The notes below the pieces were generated by a model that ran no database searches, had not been told where the DNA came from, and was given only the letters and a program-made list of their open reading frames with translations. Made by a program: the position numbers and the translations under genes. This document shows, one piece after another, positions 35,551 to 44,411 of a stretch of DNA of 64,000 bases. The DNA lies in the NCBI RefSeq assembly GCF_900167135.1, contig NZ_FUWZ01000001.1, forward strand, positions 744,001-808,000. Direction: 5' to 3'. This stretch comes from Chitinophaga eiseniae. GTDB taxonomy: Bacteria > Bacteroidota > Bacteroidia > Chitinophagales > Chitinophagaceae. Within the stretch, counting starts at the first letter, position 1. The number at the start of each line of letters is the position of its first letter.

Positions 35551-36768
35551 TTAGAAGATCCGGTAGCGATACTTGATTTTTTCTGTATTGCTATACAGTT
35601 CCCGGATATTGATAGATGCCTGTATCTCTTGTACGGCGTCGGTTTTCAGGCTGCGGAATTCCGCCTGTTTGTTGTCGATAACGCTTTTGTCAGCCAGCCC
35701 GTTGTCCTGTGCAATCTTCAGCGAGTTGTTCACCTTGGTGTAATAAGAATCCAACAGGGTGAAGTATTCGTTGTAAAGATTTTCGAAACGTTTGGTTTGC
35801 AGCACCAGGTCTTCCAGCTGATTGTTCACCTCTTTCAGATTGGGGTTTTCCCGCAACAGCGACTCATAGTCGATGCGTTTGTTTTTAGTGTACTTTGTTT
35901 CCAGCTGACTAAAATATTCTACCACTTTCTCTTTTTTGAACTCGTAAAAATATTCGTTCATCGTCTGGCTCAACGGCTTGGCGCCTTTCTGCGGTGCCGG
36001 GAACTTCAGGGAAGTAGTGGTAAACGAGAGGTGGTCAAACAAATTGTCCTGCAACAGGCTGAGCTGGTCCTTGTTGAAATTGAGGCCATACTCAAATTTC
36101 TGGTTGGCATCGTTCAGCGCCGTATAGTACACAACATATTTGTTCAGCTCTTTTTCAAAATCCTGCAGTGACTTCTGATTAATCTGCTTGTTATTCACAC
36201 TGACGCTGTGCAGGAAGTTCATCACCGAGTTGGCGATGGCCAGCGGTGGCGTCAGGGAGGTAAAGCTCTGGAAAATAGGGCTGTTGATAATGGATTTGGT
36301 AGACTCCACTATTTTGGAATTTTTTTCGCCCTTAGCGGATTTGTTTTTCAGGATGATTTTTTCCACCAGTTCCACGATGCGGTCACTCAGAGAGAACCCT
36401 AAAGCCTTGCTTTCAGGGTTGTTGAGCGAGGTAATGAATACATCGAGGTTATTGGTAGTGGTACGTGATTTCAGGTCAATGATTTTTTTATTGAGCAGGT
36501 AATACGTCTCGCTGGCATTGATAATATTGTTTTTAATGAGATCGTACTTACTGATATTATCGATCTCTTTACCCTGCAGTAGTGCCTGGATCGCGTTGGA
36601 GTTGGTTTTATCATTGTCCGTGATACGTTGCATTTCTTCCACCAGCTTGCGGATGGTGGTGTCCTGCGTTTTGATGACCGGAGAGGTAATGGCTTTTAAT
36701 TCCGGGTCCTGGGCTTGTGCGGCCTGAAAGGTTAACAAAAAGATAAAGGGTGCAGGCAGCACTTTCAT
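35551..36768 (-). CDS. Exported helical protein of unknown function
   Basis: I recognise no family. Starting at 36768 gives 405 residues with a signal peptide, MKVLPAPFIFLLTFQAAQAQ, cut after about residue 20. The frame is open for another 56 codons upstream with several possible starts, so the N terminus is uncertain. The mature protein is almost all alpha-helical, with many heptad-like stretches (EELVLQTKRFENLYNEYFTL-like segments) and no cysteines after the signal, suggesting an extended periplasmic coiled coil. It stands alone, with a candidate -7 box (TATCTTTG, minus strand) at 36941-36948. Confidence 0.78.
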   Translation of the reverse strand: MKVLPAPFIFLLTFQAAQAQDPELKAITSPVIKTQDTTIRKLVEEMQRITDNDKTNSNAIQALLQGKEIDNISKYDLIKNNIINASETYYLLNKKIIDLKSRTTTNNLDVFITSLNNPESKALGFSLSDRIVELVEKIILKNKSAKGEKNSKIVESTKSIINSPIFQSFTSLTPPLAIANSVMNFLHSVSVNNKQINQKSLQDFEKELNKYVVYYTALNDANQKFEYGLNFNKDQLSLLQDNLFDHLSFTTTSLKFPAPQKGAKPLSQTMNEYFYEFKKEKVVEYFSQLETKYTKNKRIDYESLLRENPNLKEVNNQLEDLVLQTKRFENLYNEYFTLLDSYYTKVNNSLKIAQDNGLADKSVIDNKQAEFRSLKTDAVQEIQASINIRELYSNTEKIKYRYRIF

Positions 36769-37066
36769 CCATTTGATAGCGCGGGAAGTTTTTCCGGGCT
36801 GTACTAACGGTAACGAATTATTACAAGTGGCCCCCAAACCATTGCCATGCTTCATTTCCGTTGGTAGGTGTTTTAACATGTTCTTTTTGCTTTTTGTTAA
36901 CAAAAATTTTAGAAAATATGATGCCAAAATCATCAAGCTACAAAGATAAATAATTAATAATAGTTAAAATTAAATCATGATGACTGGTACAACATGGGCA
37001 TTTGCGCAATATATTTTGAATTATCCGCAGGTGAGTTACCTTTGCACTCAAATTTGATCCACTTTC
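36769..37066. other. Divergent intergenic region
   Basis: It contains a possible 5' extension of the minus-strand helical protein gene, its candidate -7 box at 36941-36948, an A/T-rich stretch, and the promoter of the glycosyltransferase gene at 37014-37044. Confidence 0.6.
37014..37044 (+). promoter_or_regulatory. Promoter of the glycosyltransferase operon
   Basis: TTTTG ending at 37018, 18-base spacer, TACCTTTG (37037-37044). Leader of about 18 bases before the ATG at 37067. Confidence 0.7.
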
Positions 37067-37804
37067 ATGCTGAATGACAAAAAGATAGTGGTTGTATTAC
37101 CGGCCTACAACGCAGCACTTACACTGGAGAAGACATTCCGGGAAATCCCTTTCGACATCGTGGACGATGTGGTACTGGTAGACGATGCCAGCAAGGACGA
37201 TACCCTGGAAATAGGAAGACAACTGGGGATTAGGCACCTGATCCGCCATGACAACAACAAGGGATATGGCGGTAACCAGAAATCCTGTTATAACAAGGCG
37301 CTGGAACTGGGCGCAGACGTGGTGGTAATGCTTCACCCGGACTACCAGTACACCCCCAAGCTGATCACTGCCATGTGCAGTATCATCGCCAACGGGCTGT
37401 ACCCGGTTGTTTTCGGTTCCCGTATCCTCGGTAAAGGCGCTCTCAAAGGCGGAATGCCGCTGTATAAGTACATATTTAACCGTATGCTTACGCTCACGCA
37501 GAACATCCTGATCGGCCAGAAGCTGAGCGAGTACCACACCGGTTACCGTACCTTTTCGGGAGAAGTGTTGCGGAATATCAACTACATGGCCAATAGTGAC
37601 GACTTTGTATTTGATAATGAAATGATTTCGCAGATATTCATGAAAGGATACGATATTGCGGAAATAACCTGCCCGACCAAGTATTTTGAAGAGGCTTCCA
37701 GCATCAATTTCAAAAGGAGCGCCATTTATGGCCTGGGTGTATTAAGGGTGTCTTTACAGCACCGTATGCACATGTGGGGCCTTTATAAAGGAAAAATTTA
37801 TTAA
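37067..37804 (+). CDS. Family 2 glycosyltransferase, dolichyl-phosphate synthase-like
   Basis: A 245-residue GT-A fold enzyme. It opens with VVVLPAYNAALTLEKTF (nucleotide-sugar site), then DDVVLVDDASKDDTLE and MLHPDYQYTPKLI, where the usual DxD becomes HPDYQY as in DPM1/DPG-synthase-like enzymes. It has no membrane segment of its own. The family makes polyprenyl-phosphate sugars or adds sugars to lipids and polysaccharides; the substrate is unknown. It is the first gene of a likely operon with a methyltransferase 16 bases downstream. Confidence 0.88.
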   Translation: MLNDKKIVVVLPAYNAALTLEKTFREIPFDIVDDVVLVDDASKDDTLEIGRQLGIRHLIRHDNNKGYGGNQKSCYNKALELGADVVVMLHPDYQYTPKLITAMCSIIANGLYPVVFGSRILGKGALKGGMPLYKYIFNRMLTLTQNILIGQKLSEYHTGYRTFSGEVLRNINYMANSDDFVFDNEMISQIFMKGYDIAEITCPTKYFEEASSINFKRSAIYGLGVLRVSLQHRMHMWGLYKGKIY

Positions 37805-37820
37805 AAAATTCGTATAGTCA

Positions 37821-38618
37821 GTGAGTTTAGCGCAGCAGTATCGATTAGCTACCAAATACATCCGGTATTATTTTACCGCAGGAAACCGTCATGATGTTCA
37901 TTCCCCTTTCGTTTTTTCGCTGATAGAAGACGTTTTGCTGGATAAAAGCCGTCATGACGCCTTCGGTGAGATAGAACAGCTGCGCAAACAACTGCTGGCC
38001 AGCACCGAAACCCTGCAGGTCACCGACCTGGGGGCCGGCTCCCTTATTTCGTCCGGCAATGAACGGAAAGTCAGCGATATTACCCGTTATGCCGCCAAAC
38101 AGCCTAAATTCGGGCAGCTGTTCTACCGGTTGGCGCAGTACCTCCAACCGAAACAACTGCTTGAATTAGGGACTTCTATGGGCCTTTCCACGGCTTATAT
38201 GGCCAAGGCTGTGCCCGGTGCGCAGGTATATACTATTGAAGGCTGCCCTAATATTGCCGCCAGAGCCCGCAAAAACTTTGATGCGCTGCAGTTGCACAAC
38301 ATCACGCAGGTAACCGGTAATTTTGACACGGTATTGCCCGATGTGCTTCGCCAGATACAGCGGCCGGACTGGGTATATATCGATGGTAACCACCGCAAAG
38401 ACCCTACACTGGCCTATTTTGAACAGTGCCTGCAACATGTGCACGAATATTCCCTCCTCATTTTTGACGACATCCACTGGACCCCGGACATGGAAGCTGC
38501 CTGGCATACCATCCAGGAACACCCGGAGGTGACCATGACCATCGACCTGTTTTTTATAGGGCTGGTGTTCTTCCGGAAAGACTTCAAAGTGAAACAACAC
38601 TTCACGCTGAAATATTAA
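37821..38618 (+). CDS. Class I SAM-dependent methyltransferase
   Basis: A 265-residue protein. The SAM-binding motif is LLELGTSMGLSTAYMAKAVP near residue 114, followed by VYTIEGCPNIAARARKNF and WVYIDGNHRKDPTLAYF. This resembles O-methyltransferases with a metal-binding Asp (LLIFDDIHWTPDM). The start is GTG at 37821, 16 bases after the glycosyltransferase stop; no ATG in a better place is present. An N-terminal YYFTAGNRHDVHSPFVF segment is typical of this Bacteroidota group. The substrate is unknown; by context it may act on a glycolipid or envelope component. Confidence 0.85.
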   Translation: MSLAQQYRLATKYIRYYFTAGNRHDVHSPFVFSLIEDVLLDKSRHDAFGEIEQLRKQLLASTETLQVTDLGAGSLISSGNERKVSDITRYAAKQPKFGQLFYRLAQYLQPKQLLELGTSMGLSTAYMAKAVPGAQVYTIEGCPNIAARARKNFDALQLHNITQVTGNFDTVLPDVLRQIQRPDWVYIDGNHRKDPTLAYFEQCLQHVHEYSLLIFDDIHWTPDMEAAWHTIQEHPEVTMTIDLFFIGLVFFRKDFKVKQHFTLKY

Positions 38619-38671
38619 AAAAATTTAAAAATACCGGTTAACAGGTAGTATATTAGGAACAAATTCCTCAT

Positions 38672-39469
38672 ATGAACTACTTCAGATACCTGCTGGTTTG
38701 CTGTAGCCTTTTGCTGACAGCCACCGGAAGCCAGGCACAGGACCTCAGCGCCTTCAGTTACGAAAGCTATTACCGCCAGGGCGATACCCTGCGCTATCGC
38801 CTGCTCATGCCGGTGAATTACGACGTCCACAAAAAATATCCGCTCATCGTTTTTCTGCACGGCGCAGGGGAGCGGGGCTACGATAACAACGCGCAGCTGT
38901 TGCATGGCGGCACTATGTTCCTGCGCGACAGTCTTCGGAATAATTACCCGGCTTTCGTACTGGCGCCGCAGTGCCCTACCGGCAGCTCCTGGGCGCCCAT
39001 GAAGCTCAAACGCGACAGTCTGGGCAGGATCGTGGCAGGTGAATTTCCGCTGGATGCACCGGCGCCACCGGCCATGACGGCACTTAATTCCCTGCTGGAC
39101 AGCCTGTTGGCCAGTGGTAAAATCGATACCAAAAGAGTGTACATCGGTGGCCTGTCTATGGGTGGCATGGGCACCTTCTACATGATCACCAAAAGACCTG
39201 AATTGTTTGCCGCCGCTTTCCCGATCTGCGGCGCCGGTAACACAGAAGAAGCCGGCCGTTTCGCCCGTAAGGTGCCGGTATGGATTTTTCACGGCGGGGC
39301 TGACAACGTAGTGCCCGTGGAAGCATCCCGCGCCTATGACACCAAACTGAAATCACTGCGCGCGGAATACAAATACACTGAATACCCCGGCGTAGGGCAT
39401 AACAGCTGGGACAATGTGTTCGTTGAACCGGACCTTTTCCGGTGGCTGTTCGCTCATAAAAAGAAATAA
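38672..39469 (+). CDS. Secreted alpha/beta-hydrolase (esterase/peptidase-like)
   Basis: A 265-residue exported enzyme. The signal peptide is MNYFRYLLVCCSLLLTATGS up to AQA, cut near residue 23. The fold is alpha/beta hydrolase: PLIVFLHGAGERG carries the oxyanion region (about residue 60), the nucleophile Ser is in GGLSMGGMG (about 155), the acid is in FHGGADNVVPVE (about 211), and the His is in GVGHNSWDN (about 245). It resembles predicted peptidases and esterases of the dienelactone hydrolase / prolyl oligopeptidase type. It lies 53 bases after the methyltransferase, perhaps in the same transcript. Confidence 0.88.
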   Translation: MNYFRYLLVCCSLLLTATGSQAQDLSAFSYESYYRQGDTLRYRLLMPVNYDVHKKYPLIVFLHGAGERGYDNNAQLLHGGTMFLRDSLRNNYPAFVLAPQCPTGSSWAPMKLKRDSLGRIVAGEFPLDAPAPPAMTALNSLLDSLLASGKIDTKRVYIGGLSMGGMGTFYMITKRPELFAAAFPICGAGNTEEAGRFARKVPVWIFHGGADNVVPVEASRAYDTKLKSLRAEYKYTEYPGVGHNSWDNVFVEPDLFRWLFAHKKK

Positions 39470-39798
39470 TGCCTCGCAGGACTGAAGCCCCTGGCGAAAA
39501 CCAGTCCCCATTTTGTATAGAAGCATGCTCGTACCGTAAATTCGCACCAGGTACGCCCATTCCAACATAAAAAACGGCAGCCCAACCGGGCTGCCGTTGC
39601 TTTGTAAAACCTTTTCGGGTCAAATCAATATCACTTCATCTTCCAAAAAAGAAAGGTTTTATTCATCACATTCATCCATACGCCTCTTGCCATTCTAATC
39701 TTCATGTATCAAGCAATCGCATTTATCTCCGTATTGATCTCCTCATTTATCTCCGCTGAACCAGTCGAATCAGCACCAATCATGTACATCCATGTTCA
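39470..39798. other. Gene-free 329-base region downstream of the RND operon
   Basis: Apart from the hairpin at 39573-39598 I find no gene. Bases 39600-39798 are low-complexity, rich in CAT and ATC words, and include an exact 12-base direct repeat CATTTATCTCCG (39720-39731 and 39744-39755, period 24). On the transcribed minus strand this would be a long 3' untranslated tail of the efflux operon. Confidence 0.55.
39573..39598 (-). terminator. Terminator of the RND efflux operon
   Basis: AACGGCAGCCC pairs perfectly with GGGCTGCCGTT around a four-base loop. On the minus strand a six-T run follows. Confidence 0.85.
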
Positions 39799-41244
39799 TC
39801 ATGGTGTTCCGCCAAGTGATCTGTACAGGGATACCAGTCCCTGGTACATGCCTTTGCGGGTATTTACCAGCGCCAGCTCTGCTTCCAGCACGCTTTTCTG
39901 CGCGGTGATCACCTCCAGGTAATTGGCATAGCCGGTGGTGAACAGAATATTGGCGGTGGATACGGCCTGTTGTAATACCAGCACTTCTTTGGATTTGAGG
40001 GAAAACGCCTGTTGCTGGTTTTCCACTTTATTCAGTGCGGTGGCCACTTCCTGGTAACCGTTCACAATAGTCTGCTGGTATTCATAAAATGCCGTGTAGG
40101 CGTTAGCGGTAGAGATGTTGTATTGTGCTTTCAACTGTTTTTTGTTGAAGATGGGGGCGGTGATGCTGCCCAGTGCGCCCCATGCGATAGACGCGGGGGA
40201 TTTAAACAGCAGGCCGGCTTTGAAAGCATTGAAGCCCGCGTACGGTGAAATAGTAAGGCCGGGAAAGAAAGCGGCCCTTGCGGCTTTTACGTCGGCTTTG
40301 GTGGCGCTCAGTTCCAGCTCCGCCCGCTGGATATCGGGCCGGTTCAGCAACAGGTTGGCCGGGATGCCGGAAGGGATCACCGGTGGCTGATAGGTGCTGT
40401 CTACCACGTCGGACACGGGACTGCGCTCAATATGCTGCGGCAGCCTGCCCATCAGGGCGTTGAGTTGGTTTTCGATCGAAGCTATTTCCTGTTTTACGCC
40501 GTATTCCAGGGCCTGGGTGCTCAGCAGCTGGGCGGTGAACTGCTGCACGGCCAGTTCGGTGGCGCGGCCGGCATCTTTCTGTATATGTACCGTGGCGACA
40601 GCTGTCTCCTGTAGTTTAATGTTGCGGTGGATGATGGCCAGTTCGTTGTCCATGGCCAGCAACTCGTAATAGAGGCTGGTAATACCTGCCACCACCTGTG
40701 TGGTAAGCAGGCGCCGGGCTTCGCTGGTAGCCAGGAAGCGGGCCATAGTGGCGTGCCGCTGTTGCTTCAGTTTACCCCAGAGATCAATTTCCCAGGAACT
40801 TCTGATACCCACGAAGTACTCTGGTGTCGGATCTGTTCCTACCCGCTGATCGTCGTTGATGTTGGGCGATTTGTTGGTATCAAAGTTACCCACGCCGGTC
40901 ATGGTATAGTCGGCGAAGCGGTCTGCCCCGGCGGTTACCGACAGGTTTACAGCGGGCAGCCATGCATTCCGCGCCATCATCAGGTTGGCCTGTGCAGCGG
41001 AGATACGGCGGGTGGCGGCCAGCAGGTCGTAGTTGTTCAACAGCGCGCTGTCGATCAGGTTCTTCAGGTGCTGGTCCTGGAAGATGCGGTCGAAGCTGGC
41101 CAGTGTTATGGTATCAGCATCCGGTGCGGTGGTAACGGGTGTTACCTTGCGGTCCGGCAGCTGTAGTTCTTTCTGGGTGGTGCAGGCGCCGACGCCCGTC
41201 AGCAGACAGGCGCCCAGCGCGTATTGATATATTCGTTTATTCAT
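39799..41244 (-). CDS. RND efflux outer-membrane lipoprotein (TolC/NodT family)
   Basis: A 481-residue outer-membrane channel with two outer-membrane-efflux repeats. MNKRIYQYALGACLLTGVGAC gives a lipoprotein signal, Cys21. Helical hairpins typical of TolC-like tunnels include SALLNNYDLLAATRRISAAQ near residue 66 and QQAFSLKSKEVLVLQQAVST near 430; the RPDIQRAELELSATKADV segment is diagnostic of NodT proteins. Its start overlaps the end of the transporter gene by 8 bases, indicating translational coupling. It is the last gene of the MFP-RND-channel operon. The exported compounds are unknown. Confidence 0.94.
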   Translation of the reverse strand: MNKRIYQYALGACLLTGVGACTTQKELQLPDRKVTPVTTAPDADTITLASFDRIFQDQHLKNLIDSALLNNYDLLAATRRISAAQANLMMARNAWLPAVNLSVTAGADRFADYTMTGVGNFDTNKSPNINDDQRVGTDPTPEYFVGIRSSWEIDLWGKLKQQRHATMARFLATSEARRLLTTQVVAGITSLYYELLAMDNELAIIHRNIKLQETAVATVHIQKDAGRATELAVQQFTAQLLSTQALEYGVKQEIASIENQLNALMGRLPQHIERSPVSDVVDSTYQPPVIPSGIPANLLLNRPDIQRAELELSATKADVKAARAAFFPGLTISPYAGFNAFKAGLLFKSPASIAWGALGSITAPIFNKKQLKAQYNISTANAYTAFYEYQQTIVNGYQEVATALNKVENQQQAFSLKSKEVLVLQQAVSTANILFTTGYANYLEVITAQKSVLEAELALVNTRKGMYQGLVSLYRSLGGTP

Positions 41245-44200
41245 TGGTGTAAGCTTTCAGTTCAACATTCTTTTTCGGAATCATAGAGGCAAACAGCACA
41301 TAGAGGCCGGGGATGATGATCACACCGAAGAGGGTGCCTATCAACATGCCGCCGGCAGCAGCGGTACCAATGGACCTGTTACCCATAGCGCCCGCACCTG
41401 AAGCGATACACAACGGGATCAGACCGGCGATGAAGGCAAAGGATGTCATCAGGATGGGCCTCAGCCTGGACACCGCGCCTTCTTTGGCGGCTTCGAGCAC
41501 GGAAGCGCCATGTTTATTACGCAGGATGGCGAATTCTACGATGAGGATGGCGTTTTTACCGAGCAGCCCCACCAGCATGACCAGCGCTACCTGTGCATAA
41601 ATGTTGTTTTCCAGTCCCACCAGTTTCAGGGAGATGAAAGCCCCGAAGATACCTGCAGGGAGTGACAACAGTACCGGCAGCGGCAGCAGGAAGCTCTCAT
41701 ACTGCGCGGCCAGCAACAGGTATACGAACACCAGTACGATGGCGAAGATGTAGATGGCCTGGTTACCGGAAAGGATCTGTTCACGGGTCATGCCGCTCCA
41801 TTCGTAGCTGAAGCCTCTGGGCAGTTCCTTTGCGGCTACTTCCTGTACGGCTTCAATCGCCTGGCTGCTGCTGTAGCCGGGGGCTGCGTCACCGTTGATC
41901 ATGGCGGCGGTGTACATGTTGTAGCGGGTGAGCTGCTCCGGTCCGTATACGCGTTCCAGTTTCACGAAGTCCGCGTAGGACACCATCTCGCCCCTGTCGT
42001 TTTTAACATGCAGTTTGAGCAGGTCTTCCGGCTTGGTCCTGTAGGCAGGATCGGCCTGTACCATTACTTTATACATCTGCCCGAAGCGGATGAAGTTGGA
42101 GGCGTAGTAGCTACCCATCAGCGTTTGCAGGTTTTTCATGGCATTTTCAATGCTGACGCCTTTTTTGGCGGCCATGCCCTGGTCCACATGGATAAGGTAT
42201 TGCGGGAATTCGGCGTCGAAGCTGGTGAAGGCGGCGCCTATTTCAGGGCGTTTCTTCAGCGCGTCGATGAACTTGTTGGTAATTTGTGCCGTCTGCCGGA
42301 GGTCGCCGCTGCCGCTGCGGTCCAGCAGGCGCAGTTCGAAGCCGCTGGCGTTACCGAAACCGGGCACGGTAGGCGGCGGGAAGAACTCGATGCTGGCATC
42401 TGCAATGCCGGCGGACAGCTTTTGCAGTTTGGTGATGATATCGCTCACGGTGGCTTTACGCTGGTCCCATGGTTTAAGGTTCACCATGCCCATGCCGTAA
42501 GAGGCCCCTGCCACTTCGTTTACAAGGCTGTAACCGGCGAGGGTGGACACGGATTCCACATCGTCCAGCTGGGCGGCGATGGCCTGTATCTGGTCCAGCA
42601 CATCTTCTGTGCGTTCTACGGTAGCGCCCGGAGGGGCCGTCACGTTCACGTAGATCATGCCCTGGTCTTCTGTGGGGATGAAGCCGGAAGGCAGGATGGC
42701 GCTGGCCCCCCAGGTGGCCACAAAGAAGCCTACGAGGGCTATCAGGGTGATGATTTTGCGGCCGGCGATGAAGCTCACCAGTTTGGCGTATTTATTTTCG
42801 GTAGCGGTATAGCCTTTGTTGAACCCGTTGAAGAAACGCTGCAGCAGGTTCTTTTTACGTGGTTTGCCGTGCGTGTCTTTGAGCATGATAGCGCAGAGTG
42901 CAGGCGTTAACGTTACCGCGTTGATACCGGATATCACGATGGAGATGGCGAGGGTGAGGGAGAACTGCCGGTAGAACACACCCACGGGGCCGGAGAGGAA
43001 TGCTACCGGGATAAACACGGCAGACATTACCAGCGTGATGGCCACGAGTGCGCCGCTGATTTCTCTCATGGCGGCGATGGTGGCTTCCATGGGCGGGAGG
43101 TGGTCTTCACTCATTTTTACGTGCACGGCCTCCACTACCACAATGGCGTTGTCTACCACGATACCGATGGCCAGTACCAGCGCGAAGAGGGTGAGCAGGT
43201 TGATGGAGAAGCCCATCATCTGCATGAAGGCCAGCGTACCGATAAGGGCCACGGGCACCGCCAGTGCGGGGATGAGGGTAGATCGGAAGTCCTGCAGGAA
43301 GATGAACACCACCACGAATACGAGCAGGAACGCTTCAAAGAGGGTGCGTACCACCTCATGGATGGAGGCGTCGAGGAAGCGGGACACGTCATAATTGAAG
43401 TTGTAGGTCATGCCCGGAGGGAAAGAGGTGTTTTTCATCTCTTCCATCTTTTGCTTCACATTGGTGATCACCTCGCGGGCGTTGGAGCCGGGCCGCTGTT
43501 TGAGCATGATGGAGGCAGAGGGTTTGCCGTCTGTTTTGGACACCATGCTGTAGGTGAGGGAGCCGAATTCCACTTCTGCAACGTCTTTGAGATGGAGTAC
43601 CGATCCGTCGGCGCCGGCTCTCAGTACGATCTGCCTGTATTGTTCCGGTTCAAAGAACTTGCCGGTATAACGGAGCACATATTGCAGCAACAGTGGATTT
43701 TTATCGGAGCTTTCGCCGGTTTTACCGGGAGCGGCTTCGATGTTCTGTTTGCGGATAGCGTCGATCACTTCATCGGAAGACACGTTGTAGGCCAGCATGC
43801 GGTCTGGCTTGAGCCACACGCGCATAGCGTATTCCTTGGCGCCCATGATTTCGGCGCGGCCTACCCCGTCAATACGTTTCAGTTCCTGCAATACGTTGAT
43901 ATCAGCGAAGTTGTAGATGAACTGTTCATCCAGTGAGGTGTCTTCACTCATCACGTTGAGATACAGCAGCATACTGTTCACTTCTTTCTCTGTGGTAACA
44001 CCGGCTTTGATCACCTCTTCGGGCAACTCGTCGATAATGGTGGCCACCCTGTTTTGTACGTTTACGGCGGCCTGGTCGGGGTCTATACCTACCTGGAAGA
44101 ATACCTGGATAACGGTGATGCCGTCGTTACTGGATACGGACGACATGTACGTCATGCCAGGGACCCCGTTGATCGCGCGTTCCAGTGGTGTAGACACCGC

Positions 44201-44377
44201 TTTGGCGGCTACTTCGGCATTAGCGCCGGTATATTTGGCCGTCACGGTCACAGAGGGCGGTACGATATCCGGGAACTGGGTGACCGGCAGCGTGAAAAGC
44301 GCCAGCAGGCCTATCAGGGTGATAATAAGCGATATGACCAGTGATAACACCGGTCTTTTAATAAATATTTCAAACAT
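41237..44377 (-). CDS. RND family efflux transporter permease (AcrB/HAE1 type)
   Basis: A 1046-residue inner-membrane proton antiporter with twelve membrane segments and two large periplasmic loops. Visible are PVLSLVISLIITLIGLLALF at the first segment, PDIVPPSVTVTAKYTGA (porter domain), and LALVLAIGIVVDNAIVVVEA with the paired Asp residues of the proton path near residue 405. FIPTEDQGMIYVNV begins the second loop and MLVGLLGKNAILIVEFA the late segments. It pumps hydrophobic compounds across both membranes with the adaptor and channel encoded on either side. It starts 34 bases after the adaptor gene. Confidence 0.96.
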   Translation of the reverse strand: MFEIFIKRPVLSLVISLIITLIGLLALFTLPVTQFPDIVPPSVTVTAKYTGANAEVAAKAVSTPLERAINGVPGMTYMSSVSSNDGITVIQVFFQVGIDPDQAAVNVQNRVATIIDELPEEVIKAGVTTEKEVNSMLLYLNVMSEDTSLDEQFIYNFADINVLQELKRIDGVGRAEIMGAKEYAMRVWLKPDRMLAYNVSSDEVIDAIRKQNIEAAPGKTGESSDKNPLLLQYVLRYTGKFFEPEQYRQIVLRAGADGSVLHLKDVAEVEFGSLTYSMVSKTDGKPSASIMLKQRPGSNAREVITNVKQKMEEMKNTSFPPGMTYNFNYDVSRFLDASIHEVVRTLFEAFLLVFVVVFIFLQDFRSTLIPALAVPVALIGTLAFMQMMGFSINLLTLFALVLAIGIVVDNAIVVVEAVHVKMSEDHLPPMEATIAAMREISGALVAITLVMSAVFIPVAFLSGPVGVFYRQFSLTLAISIVISGINAVTLTPALCAIMLKDTHGKPRKKNLLQRFFNGFNKGYTATENKYAKLVSFIAGRKIITLIALVGFFVATWGASAILPSGFIPTEDQGMIYVNVTAPPGATVERTEDVLDQIQAIAAQLDDVESVSTLAGYSLVNEVAGASYGMGMVNLKPWDQRKATVSDIITKLQKLSAGIADASIEFFPPPTVPGFGNASGFELRLLDRSGSGDLRQTAQITNKFIDALKKRPEIGAAFTSFDAEFPQYLIHVDQGMAAKKGVSIENAMKNLQTLMGSYYASNFIRFGQMYKVMVQADPAYRTKPEDLLKLHVKNDRGEMVSYADFVKLERVYGPEQLTRYNMYTAAMINGDAAPGYSSSQAIEAVQEVAAKELPRGFSYEWSGMTREQILSGNQAIYIFAIVLVFVYLLLAAQYESFLLPLPVLLSLPAGIFGAFISLKLVGLENNIYAQVALVMLVGLLGKNAILIVEFAILRNKHGASVLEAAKEGAVSRLRPILMTSFAFIAGLIPLCIASGAGAMGNRSIGTAAAGGMLIGTLFGVIIIPGLYVLFASMIPKKNVELKAYTNE

Positions 44378-44411
44378 TGATCTCTCTTTTACAGCTAATA
44401 AGCAGGGTGAT

